A stretch of 64,000 nt of DNA, from NCBI RefSeq assembly GCF_000325705.1, contig NC_019904.1, positions 3,970,001-4,034,000 of the forward strand, in the 5' to 3' direction. Positions within the stretch are counted from its first letter, which is position 1; each line of letters begins with the position of its first letter. Below the pieces are notes generated by a model. It had not been told where the DNA came from, did no database searches, and worked only from the letters and a program-made list of their open reading frames with translations. A program made the position numbers and the translations under genes. This document shows, piece after piece, positions 46,656-55,700 of the stretch. This DNA comes from Echinicola vietnamensis DSM 17526 (lineage in GTDB: Bacteria > Bacteroidota > Bacteroidia > Cytophagales > Cyclobacteriaceae).

Positions 46656-48842
46656 ATGATCAAATTTTCTTTTTTCCCTTCCTTTCACACTTGGTGTGGA
46701 TTATTGCTTGTGAGTTTGGTCACCTTGGCTTGTGCCGGAGGTGATGAAAGCCAGGATGAAAAGACCACTGAAAAAATCGACCGGTTTGCATTGGTCAACC
46801 GGCATAATGTCGTGCTGGAAAAGCCAGATACCTTGGCCTCCCTTAGCGTGGGCAATGGAGAATTTGCTTACACCGTGGATGTCAGTGGTCTGCAGACGTT
46901 TCCAGCGTATTATGAAAAGGGCGTTTCGTTAGGCACCCAGAGTCAGTGGGGCTGGCATGCTTTTCCCAATCCGGACGACTACGAATGGGAAGAAATTCTG
47001 CGCTATGATACGTCGGCCATTGGTCAGGTGATTTCGTTTCCAGTACAGTGGAAAGAAGGGCGAAAGAAAGAAGTGACCGATTATTTTCGTACCAGCCCAC
47101 ACCGATTGCATTTAGGGATCATAGGACTGGAGATCACCAAAGAGGACGGCTCCACGATCAACGTGGATGACCTCCAAAACGTCCACCAAGAGCTCGACCT
47201 GTGGAAAGGAAAGATTACCAGTACCTATACAGTGGAAGGGCAGCCGGTCAAAGTGGAATTATACGGTCATCAGGAGAAGGATGGCATTTCTGCAAAAATC
47301 AGTTCTCCTTTGGTGGGGAATGGGAAATTGAAGGTTAAGTTCAGGTTTCCATATGGCTCAGGCTGTCATGTCTGTCCTGGCTATGATTGGACGCAGCCCG
47401 AAAAACATGAATCACTTTTGGAAGTGATTAAGCCCAGTCATGTCCGGATTGGTAGGACCTTGGACAGCACCGAATATGTGACCGATGTGAGTTGGAAGGG
47501 AAATGGTGCTTTTGAAACTTCTGATAAACATACCTTTTTGCTCAATGCCCAAGAAGGGCAAAATACACTTGAATTTACCGCTTTGTTTTCTGAAGAAGGA
47601 GAAGGGAAAGTGCCTGACTTTGGGGCAACGGCCAACAGCAGTGAGGCAGGATGGCAAGCATTTTGGCAATCTGGTGGAGCAATTGATTTTTCTGAATGTA
47701 CTGATGAGCGGGCTCATGAATTGGAGAGAAGGGTAGTGCTATCGCAATATTTGACGAAATTGAATTGCGCAGGTTCTTTGCCTCCGCAGGAGACCGGATT
47801 GACCATGAACAGTTGGTACGGTAAATTCCATATGGAAATGCATTGGTGGCATGGGGCCCATTTTGGATTATGGGATCGTGTGGGCTTGATGGAGAAGAGC
47901 CTTCCATGGTATTTTAGCTCCTTAGAAAAGGCCAAAGCCACGGCGGCCCGTCAGGGATATGAAGGAGCCAGGTGGCAAAAAATGACCGATCCATACGGCG
48001 ATGAGAGCCCTTCCAGTGTGGCTCCATATTTGATTTGGCAGCAGCCACACATTTTGTACTTTGTGGAGCAGATTTACCAGGCACGGCCAGAAAAAGAGAC
48101 TCTAGAAAAATATAAAGAACTGGTTTTTGAGACGGCCACGTTTATGGCCTCCTTTGCGAAGGATAGTAAAGTGGATGGTAAATACCATTTGATCGCTCCA
48201 TTGATCCCTGCGCAAGAGCTTTTCCCTGCCAATTCAACCGACGATCCACCTTTTGAACTTGCCTATTGGCATTACGGGCTAACGGTAGCCTTGGATTGGC
48301 AAAAGCGCCTTGGAATGGAAGAAAACAAAAAGTGGCGTGAAGTACTGGATAATCTGGCTCCCCTGGCGATCAAAGACAGTCTTTATTTGCCCAGCAGCAC
48401 CCATCCAAGGGCCTATGAAGATGATTTTTACCTGCATGATCATCCAGTGGTGTTAGGTGCTTATGGCATTTTGCCTAAAACAGCCATGATCGATACGGTC
48501 ATTATGAAAAATACCTTGGAGAAGATCTTGAAGATCTGGAATTGGGAGTCTACCTGGGGATGGGATTATCCCATGATGGCCATGAATGCTGCCAGGCTCA
48601 ATATGCCTGAGACTGCTTTGGACGCATTGTTTATGGGCGAAGAGAAAAACACCTATTTGCCCAATGGGCATAATTACCAAGATAAAAGGTTAAGGATTTA
48701 CCTGCCTGGAAATGGCGGCTTGTTGACCACGGTGGCCATGATGGCAGCTGGATGGGAAGGTGCTCCGGATAGGCCCACGCCAGGATTTCCCGACAATGGC
48801 AAGTGGAACGTCAAATGGGAAGGGTTGCGGAAAATGCCATAG
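46656..48842 (+). CDS. (alpha/alpha)6-barrel glycosidase-like lipoprotein
   Basis: The 728-residue protein has lipobox LVTLAC (C26) and resembles GH65/GH95/GH15-clan enzymes: a beta-sandwich N-terminus (LASLSVGNGEFAYTVDVSGLQTFPAYYEKGVSLGTQSQWGWHAFPNP) and an (alpha/alpha)6 barrel from about 330 with MHWWHGAHFGLWDR, ARQGYEGARWQKMTDPYGDE and FELAYWHYGLTVALDW. A catalytic acid cannot be fixed by eye and the CAZy family is not certain. It stands between the pectate lyase and GH105 genes, so hydrolysis of a pectin side chain is a reasonable inference. Flanked by copies of the 64-base repeat. Confidence 0.7.
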   Translation: MIKFSFFPSFHTWCGLLLVSLVTLACAGGDESQDEKTTEKIDRFALVNRHNVVLEKPDTLASLSVGNGEFAYTVDVSGLQTFPAYYEKGVSLGTQSQWGWHAFPNPDDYEWEEILRYDTSAIGQVISFPVQWKEGRKKEVTDYFRTSPHRLHLGIIGLEITKEDGSTINVDDLQNVHQELDLWKGKITSTYTVEGQPVKVELYGHQEKDGISAKISSPLVGNGKLKVKFRFPYGSGCHVCPGYDWTQPEKHESLLEVIKPSHVRIGRTLDSTEYVTDVSWKGNGAFETSDKHTFLLNAQEGQNTLEFTALFSEEGEGKVPDFGATANSSEAGWQAFWQSGGAIDFSECTDERAHELERRVVLSQYLTKLNCAGSLPPQETGLTMNSWYGKFHMEMHWWHGAHFGLWDRVGLMEKSLPWYFSSLEKAKATAARQGYEGARWQKMTDPYGDESPSSVAPYLIWQQPHILYFVEQIYQARPEKETLEKYKELVFETATFMASFAKDSKVDGKYHLIAPLIPAQELFPANSTDDPPFELAYWHYGLTVALDWQKRLGMEENKKWREVLDNLAPLAIKDSLYLPSSTHPRAYEDDFYLHDHPVVLGAYGILPKTAMIDTVIMKNTLEKILKIWNWESTWGWDYPMMAMNAARLNMPETALDALFMGEEKNTYLPNGHNYQDKRLRIYLPGNGGLLTTVAMMAAGWEGAPDRPTPGFPDNGKWNVKWEGLRKMP

Positions 48843-49154
48843 GTGAGATGTTAGACAAGAGAAATAAGGTGTGAGAATGCTGGCTTGTGCCGGGGCTGTC
48901 GGTTGTGCGGGTCGTTGGCTTGTATCGAGTCTCTGCCCCAGCACGTTGAAGAATTGATTCTCTGACTCCCCGAGTTGTGCTGGGGCTCTGCCCATCACAG
49001 GTAAGCAAACCCAACCGGGTTGTGCTGGGTCTCTGCCCCAGCACTGGGAAGCTTTGAGTCTCTGACTCAATTAAACTGTTCCAGATTTGTAATCCTTATC
49101 ACCTTTCCATTTGACAACCTTCAAAACATTTAACAAAACAATTGAACCATTACC
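48843..49154. other. Spacer with tandem repeats before the GH105 gene
   Basis: The 312 bases are mostly the repeat cluster 48901-49080; the last 75 bases are A/T-rich and presumably hold the GH105 promoter. No gene is visible. Confidence 0.6.
48901..49080. repeat. Tandem diverged copies of the double-hairpin repeat
   Basis: The complete right copy (49017-49080) is preceded by two diverged copies: one at 48901-48969 (CTCTGCCCCAGCAC, then ATTCTCTGACTCC) and a partial one from about 48972 (GTTGTGCTGGGGCTCTGCCC). The spacing between units is 40-70 bases. It is not a CRISPR array: units are diverged and spacers are not uniform. Confidence 0.7.
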
Positions 49155-50339
49155 ATGAAAAAATTTAGCGTACTGCTGTTCATATTCCTATTTTGCACAA
49201 GTTTGACTTATGGTCAAAGTAAGCCGATTTCGGAGAATTTGAAATGGTCCGAGCGAATGGCATTGTCCGTAATGGCGCGAAACCCAGAGGCTTGGCAAAT
49301 AGACTTTATGGACAGACCGGTGTGGAGTTATCCACAGGGATTGATGCTTCATGCTTTTGAGGAACTATGGAGAGCAACAGAAGATGATACCTATTATAAC
49401 TATATCAAAGCCTATGCAGACCAATTGATCGAGCCATCGGGAGAGATCAAGACGTATAAGTACGAAACCTATAATATTGATATGATCAATTCAGGTAAAC
49501 TATTGTTTAACCTTTATGATCAAACACATGATGATCGCTATAAAGTGGCGATCGAGACCCTTCGGAAGCAGTTGCGCTACCAGCCGAGAGCCATTGAAGG
49601 GGGGTTTTGGCACAAGGCCCGATACACCAATCAAATGTGGCTTGATGGGGCTTATATGGGAACGCCTTTTTTGATGCAATATGCTCAGGAGTTTAATGAT
49701 CCTGCTGCTTTTGAGGAAGGGGTATTGCAATTGGTGTTGATGGAAAAGCATTTGCGTGATCCTCAAACGGGACTTTTGTACCATGGCTGGGATGAAAGTA
49801 AATTCCAGGCTTGGGCCGATTCAGCATCTGGCCGATCGCCCAATGTTTGGGGCAGGGCAATGGGCTGGTACGCTATGGCAGTGGTAGATGCTTTGGACTT
49901 CCTTCCAGCGGAACATTACGGACGAGTGGTTCTGAAAGGTATTTTGCAGCGATTGGCCGTAGCGGTAAGGGATTATCAAGAAGAGGAAAGCGGGCTGTGG
50001 TACCAGGTTATCGATCGTGGAGGCGAAGCGGATAACTACCTGGAAGCCTCTGCTTCGAGCATGTTTGTATATGCCCTGGCCAAAGGCGTCAACAAGGGCT
50101 ATTTGGAAAACTCATTCCGCGAGACAGCAGAGAAGGGGTTTCAGGGAATCATCGATCGATTGATCCAGGTCAAGCCCAATGGAGAAGTCAGCTTGACCCA
50201 AGTTTGTGCGGTAGCGGGACTGGGCGGAAGTCCTTACCGTGACGGCACCTATGAATATTACGTCAACGAAAAAATTCGCGTCAATGACCCCAAAGGCGTG
50301 GGACCTTTTATCATGGCCGCCTTGGAATTAGGGAAGTGA
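49155..50339 (+). CDS. GH105 unsaturated (rhamno)galacturonyl hydrolase
   Basis: The 394-residue protein has a signal peptide (to TYGQ) and the YteR/GH105 fold, an (alpha/alpha)6 barrel: MARNPEAWQIDFMDRPVWSYPQGL, DMINSGKLLFNLYDQT, RYTNQMWLDGAYMGTPF with the catalytic Asp in WLDG, GRSPNVWGRAMGWYAMAVVDAL with WGRAxGW, and GTYEYYVNEKI. It hydrates the unsaturated uronic acid left by lyases at the non-reducing end. Gene order (PL1, glycosidase, GH105, GH28) fits a complete pectin-trimming set. The protein is probably periplasmic. Confidence 0.94.
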   Translation: MKKFSVLLFIFLFCTSLTYGQSKPISENLKWSERMALSVMARNPEAWQIDFMDRPVWSYPQGLMLHAFEELWRATEDDTYYNYIKAYADQLIEPSGEIKTYKYETYNIDMINSGKLLFNLYDQTHDDRYKVAIETLRKQLRYQPRAIEGGFWHKARYTNQMWLDGAYMGTPFLMQYAQEFNDPAAFEEGVLQLVLMEKHLRDPQTGLLYHGWDESKFQAWADSASGRSPNVWGRAMGWYAMAVVDALDFLPAEHYGRVVLKGILQRLAVAVRDYQEEESGLWYQVIDRGGEADNYLEASASSMFVYALAKGVNKGYLENSFRETAEKGFQGIIDRLIQVKPNGEVSLTQVCAVAGLGGSPYRDGTYEYYVNEKIRVNDPKGVGPFIMAALELGK

Positions 50340-50418
50340 GTAACGAAACCCAGAAATGTTTAGGGCTATTGCGTGTGCGCAGTAGTCATTGATGAAAACT
50401 TAATCATAAACAAATAAC

Positions 50419-51846
50419 ATGATCATTAGTCGTAGATTTTATCTTTTTGGTTTATTGGTGGCCATGATGGCATACGCTTGTAACCAAAAGTCTGAAGAGA
50501 AAAAGGAACAACCTATGGAGGAATCAGGGCCATGGGCACAATTAGATTCTATCCGGGGATTGATTACCGTTCCAGAGTTTCCAGATCAGGAGTTCAGCAT
50601 CGAGGAATACGGTGCCGAAGCAGGCGGGGAAGTATTGAGCACCGATGCTATTGCAGCGGCTATCAAGGCGTGTAATGAAGCTGGCGGCGGCCGTGTGGTG
50701 GTTCCCAAGGGAGTATATCTGACCGGTGCAGTGCATTTGCTCAGCAATGTCAACTTGCATTTGGAAGAAGGGGCGACCTTACGGTTTAGTCGAAACCCCA
50801 AAGACTACCTGCCATTGGTCAGAAGCAGATGGGAGGGAATGGAGCTGATGAATTATTCTCCATTTATCTATGCCTATCAGCAAGAGAATATTGCGATTAC
50901 GGGCAACGGTACCTTGGATGGTCATGCAGACATGGAGCATTGGTGGCCATGGTGTGGTGCCAAGCACTTTGGTTGGAAAGAGGGAATGGGAAGGCAGAAT
51001 CCCTCGCGAAAGCTGCTGCATGAAATGGTGCACGACAGGGTGCCATTGGAAGAGCGGATTTTCGGTGAAGGACACTTTATGCGCCCCCAATTTGTGCAGC
51101 CATTTGAGTGTAAAAATGTGTTGATCCAAGATGTGAAACTGATCAATGCTCCTATGTGGAACCTTCATCCAGTATTGTGTGAGAATGTGACAGTGGAAAG
51201 GGTGAAAATAGAAACCCTCGGCCCAAACAATGATGGATGTGATCCAGAAGCGTGCAAGAATGTATTGATCAAAGATTGCTATTTTGATACGGGGGATGAT
51301 TGTATCGCGATCAAGTCAGGCAGGAACGAGGACGGCAGGATTCCGGGTATTCCTTCCGAAAACATCATCATAGAAGGATGTGAAATGAAAGAGGGCCATG
51401 GAGGAGTAGTCATCGGGAGTGAGATATCCGGTGGTGCGCGAAATGTATTTGCGCAGAACCTGGTCATGGACAGTCCGAATTTGGACCGTGTCCTCCGAAT
51501 TAAGACCAGCTCTAAGAGAGGCGGTACGGTAGAAAACATATACATGCGTGATGTGGTCGTAGGCACCTACCGGGAGGCAGCTGTACGTTTTAACATGTTT
51601 TATGAGGAAGAAGGTGACCATATTCCGACCATCCGAAATGTCATCGTAGAAAACCTTCAGGTGAAAAACGGAGGAAAATATGCGGTCATGGCCAATGCAT
51701 ATGAAAGTTCGCCCGTCACCAATTTCCAAATGATCAATTGCCGCATTGACAGTGTGGATGAGGTTTTCAATGTGAATCACATGAAAGACGTGACATTTGA
51801 AAATGTCATGATAAATGGGAAGGAAGTAAAGGGATTGCAGAAATAG
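50419..51846 (+). CDS. GH28 polygalacturonase lipoprotein
   Basis: The 475-residue protein has lipobox MAYAC (C21) and a right-handed beta-helix of the GH28 family with its catalytic motifs: NDG (N271-D272-G273), TGDDC with D293/D294 and GHGG with H327. A conserved R is in the LRIKTS segment. The enzyme hydrolyses galacturonan or rhamnogalacturonan chains; exo- or endo-action is not evident. The lipobox suggests an inner- or outer-membrane anchor. A terminator common to both strands follows. Confidence 0.95.
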   Translation: MIISRRFYLFGLLVAMMAYACNQKSEEKKEQPMEESGPWAQLDSIRGLITVPEFPDQEFSIEEYGAEAGGEVLSTDAIAAAIKACNEAGGGRVVVPKGVYLTGAVHLLSNVNLHLEEGATLRFSRNPKDYLPLVRSRWEGMELMNYSPFIYAYQQENIAITGNGTLDGHADMEHWWPWCGAKHFGWKEGMGRQNPSRKLLHEMVHDRVPLEERIFGEGHFMRPQFVQPFECKNVLIQDVKLINAPMWNLHPVLCENVTVERVKIETLGPNNDGCDPEACKNVLIKDCYFDTGDDCIAIKSGRNEDGRIPGIPSENIIIEGCEMKEGHGGVVIGSEISGGARNVFAQNLVMDSPNLDRVLRIKTSSKRGGTVENIYMRDVVVGTYREAAVRFNMFYEEEGDHIPTIRNVIVENLQVKNGGKYAVMANAYESSPVTNFQMINCRIDSVDEVFNVNHMKDVTFENVMINGKEVKGLQK

Positions 51847-51938
51847 AATCAGGGGCGTGTAGTTCCAAAAATATAATGATACCCAGCTAACTAGAAGCTG
51901 AAATGGTGCCAAGCCCCATGGTTGGTTCCTTTACATAA

Positions 51939-51975
51939 AAAAGCTCCATTGTCCTCAAACGGTAATGGAGCTTTT
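51939..51975. terminator. Bidirectional terminator GH28 / small membrane protein
   Basis: AAAAGCTCCATT and AATGGAGCTTTT form a perfect 12-base stem with a 13-base loop and T runs on both sides, between two convergent genes. Confidence 0.9.
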
Positions 51976-51998
51976 GGTTTTACCAGTTCAGTTGTTTT

Positions 51999-52361
51999 TT
52001 ACTTCAGCAGTAAAAAGAGGCAGCCATGGAATAGGATGGCCAAAAAATAAAAAAGTCCGTTCAGGGAGAAAAAAAGCTCACCTGCCCAACTTTTTGCTAC
52101 GTCTTTTGGATGGGGTTGTTTAAATGCGCTGATGTCCAAGAGCTGCTGATACTTTTCTTCAATGACTTTAAAATAAGCATCCAACATCCAGCAAATCGAT
52201 AAGCAAAGAACAGAACCAAACAGCAAACGAATGTCCATGGTGAAGGCTGTGGCCAGCAGGAAAAATCCTATAGCTCCCGTTGCGATTCCCTTGGATATGA
52301 TGGCTCCACGTCCCGCTCGGTCGATTTTTTTTAGCTGGTCATGATAGTTGTAAAAATGCAT
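51999..52361 (-). CDS. Small membrane protein of unknown function
   Basis: This 120-residue protein has an N-terminal charged amphipathic segment (NYHDQLKKIDRAGRGAI), two hydrophobic helices at about 24-42 and 46-62, a polar region with KVIEEKYQQLLDISAF and a third helix at the C-terminus. I recognise no family. It is placed between pectin genes on the opposite strand and is not obviously part of the locus. An orphan hairpin lies in its upstream region. Confidence 0.6.
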   Translation of the reverse strand: MHFYNYHDQLKKIDRAGRGAIISKGIATGAIGFFLLATAFTMDIRLLFGSVLCLSICWMLDAYFKVIEEKYQQLLDISAFKQPHPKDVAKSWAGELFFSLNGLFYFLAILFHGCLFLLLK

Positions 52362-52427
52362 TTGGTGTTTAGTTAATTGTAAAGTATGGTTATGAATTAT
52401 TACAAATTTACGCTTATTTGTTTAAAG

Positions 52428-52453
52428 AAAAATACCCCAAACTGGGTATTTTT
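52428..52453. promoter_or_regulatory. Orphan terminator-like hairpin upstream of the small membrane gene
   Basis: AAAAATACCC and GGGTATTTTT form a perfect 10-base stem with a CAAACT loop and T runs on both strands. No gene ends here, so it could be a leader attenuator of the minus-strand gene or an operator. Confidence 0.45.
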
Positions 52454-52604
52454 ATCAAATAATTAATTTTTAATAAGTTTTACTGTAAATGAAATACATT
52501 AAAATGGGTGTTTGTAGGCACTGAATGGATATTTGTATAATATAATAATTGTTGTGATTCGTTGTGGAATGAATTTTAATATAATTAAAAAATGATGTGA
52601 TATA

Positions 52605-52623
52605 ATTATTAATCATTAATAAT
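52605..52623. promoter_or_regulatory. A/T-rich palindrome upstream of the large pectate lyase gene
   Basis: ATTATTAA and TTAATAAT flank TCA in a perfect 8-base inverted repeat, 153 bases before the gene. It may be an operator, but A/T-rich palindromes also arise by chance. Confidence 0.3.
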
Positions 52624-52775
52624 ATTTAAATGTGCTTATTGGTCATAATTAATACACTTCAATCAGGATAGACCATAACAGTTTACAGGCTATTTCTTCT
52701 CAACTTTAGTTTGAATTATATTTTTCAGACCCCTGGTGTTAGTAATGCATTGATAACCAAAATAACCATACTAAC

Positions 52776-55700
52776 ATGCAGCAACGTTTTACCAAGTTAA
52801 GTTTAAAGGCAGCTAAATGCTGTCTATGGGTGCTATTATGTCTAATGGTACCTGATTTATCCCTCTATGCACAGACCATTGCTTTTCCGGGAGCCGAGGG
52901 CGCCGGTCAGATGGCCGTTGGTGGCCGATATGGGGAAGTGTATATTGTGACCAACCTGAATGATTCAGGTCCTGGTTCTTTCCGGGATGCCGTCAGCGAA
53001 CCTAACCGAATCGTCGTATTTGAAGTTGGGGGCATTATTCAGACCAATTCAAGAATTGTAGTGGCCCATAATGTGACCATTGCCGGGCAAACCGCGCCGG
53101 GAGATGGGGTGGTCATTTATGGTGATGGGATTACCTTTACCCAAGCCAGTAATTCGATCGTCCGTTACCTTCGGGTAAGAATGGGGAGATATGGTACCAG
53201 TGGTGCCGATGCCATGACCATGACGGATGACGCCAAACACCTGATTTTTGATCATGTTTCGGCAAGTTGGGGAAGAGACGAGACATTTTCCATCACCGGT
53301 TACGCCGACAGTATTACCATTCAGAACAGTATTATTTCCCAAGGACTGGAGACCCATTCATGTGGCGGTTTATTGGAACCGTCTGGGTTGATAAGCCTGT
53401 TCCGGAACTTATATATTGATAACAATACCCGAAATCCCAAAGTAAAAAATCGCAATCAGTTTGTAAACAACGTGGTCTATAACTGGGGCAGAGGAGGTGG
53501 ATATATCATGGGAGGCTCCTCGGCCGAATCTAGGGTAAACATCGTTAACAATTATTATATTGATGGGCCGAGCACCTCCATTAGGCCTTTTTCACGCGGT
53601 ACGGAGAGTTTTATTCCATATGTATCCGGAAATTATCATGACGGCAATCTAAATGGTGCTTTGGACGGAGAGCTGGTACCGCTTTCCGCTTATGAGGGGA
53701 TCACTACTTTTGCGGATGAGCCTTATGACTATCCTTTCCCTGCAACTGTCATGACCGCTCAGGAAAGTTATGATTATGTGTTGGAACATGTGGGGGCCAA
53801 TTATCCCACGCGGGATCAGGTAGATGAATTTTTAATGACTGAATTGACCAGTTTGGGATTGGAAGGGAAGTTGATTTCCAATGAAAGGGAACTACCAATG
53901 GGCGGTCCTGGGCAAGTTTTTGGCGCTCCGGCTAAGGATGATGGTGATCGCGACGGGATTCCGGATGAGTGGGAAATGGCCAATGGATTGGATCCTGCTG
54001 ATCCCGCAGATGCCATGGAAATTGCAGCGGATGGTTATGCCAATATTGAGCATTACATCAATGGGCTGTTGGACCAAGCACCAGGTGATTTTTTAAAGCC
54101 CATTTCGCAGGTGGGGGCAGAAGAGGTGACCAGTAATTCCATGAAATTAAATTGGACCAATAATGATTCCCGATATGAGGGGATCGTGCTTGAAATAAAG
54201 GAAGGGGATGGTGACGCGTTGTTTTTGGACAGTCTGGCTGGAAACACGGTAACCTACCAAGTGGACTCTTTGCTTCCCAATACCAATTATCAGTTTAGGC
54301 TTTTGCCATACCATGCGGAATTAGAAGCTATTGCCACGGTGTCTTCATCCTTTAAGACGATCCCGATTCCCACGGCTCCGTCTGCCCCAATGGCTGTTTT
54401 ACCGGATGATGGTGCCCGCTTTACTGACACGGTATCACTATCTCTGGAATGGAGCGGTAGTGAAAACACTGACTATTATGAAGTTTATTTTGGCGAGCAT
54501 CCTGAGGAATTAGTGCAGCTTGATTCCATTACCGATCAAACCATGACATTGGACAGTCTGGCAGCAGGAACAGTATATTATTGGAGAGTGGATGCAGGAA
54601 ACCAATTAGGGATCACTACAGGAAATGTCTGGTCATTTACAACTCGACCTTATATTCCACGTGGTTTGGTAGGTGCTTGGTTGATGGATGCTTCCACTGG
54701 AACACTCGTAGCGGATAGCACAGACTTCAGGAATGACGGGGAAGTCAACGACCTCAACGATTATTCTTGGGTAAGTGGCAAAGTAAATAATGCATTGGAC
54801 ATGACGACTGCAGATAACCCATCCCATGTTTTTATCCCCCATGCCGAACAGTTGTATTTTGATAACCACTCCTTTGCCATCTCTATGTGGCTAAAGTCGA
54901 CAGCCGGCAGTTCCCAATCCTACTTGATCCATAAGGGAACATTTTCTGCTGATGAGTCGACCGGAGGCACGGGCCAATGGTATGGCATTGAAATCAAGGA
55001 TGGTGACCTACGGTTTGCCATTGACGATAACAAAGACAAGACACAACTGTCCACCAGTGCTTCGCCCATCTTTACCGGAGAGTGGGTTCACTTGGTAGCG
55101 ATCAGGGATGTGGAAGAAGGTGTGCTGCGACTTTATATAGACGGTGAGGAAATAAAAGAAGTAGCAGATGGTACCCATCAGTCCATTGGACAAGAAGAGC
55201 CCATCATATTGGGTAATTCCAATGGTTTTGGTACCCCATTCAGAGGGAATATTGACGAAGTCCGGCTATTTAACAAAAGCCTGTCCGCCCAAGAAGTCTT
55301 GGAGCTTTACCACACGCTGCCCACACCATTAAAGGCTTTTTCTCCTTCCTTAGGGGAAGGGGATGTATTGGAAGGATTTGATGATCGGGTACCTGTAAGT
55401 TGGAATGGAGGCGTGAATACTACTCAATACGAAGTTTATCTGGGCACCCATCCCGATAGTCTTGTGTTACAAGGAACTGTTCCAGTAGATACTCCTCAAT
55501 ATGAACTTGAGAATTTGCAGAAGCAGACGACATATTCTTGGCGCGTGGATGCCATCGGTCCAAAAGGCACTACCATGGGCAATGTATGGACTTTCCGAGC
55601 AGCCGCTCCCGCGGGTTTGGTGGGTTACTGGAAAATGGATGAATCCACTGGTACGATGGTAAAAGATCATGGCCCATTCGATCAAGATAGTCAGGCACAG

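Larger units (their letters stand above)
52362..52775. other. A/T-rich divergent region
   Basis: In these 414 bases I find only the orphan hairpin (52428-52453) and the palindrome (52605-52623). Both divergent genes presumably have their promoters here. No TAnnTTTG box is convincing. Confidence 0.5.

Noticed and set aside
48901..49080. CRISPR array
   Set aside because: Units are internally palindromic and diverged, the spacers are irregular, and no cas genes are nearby.
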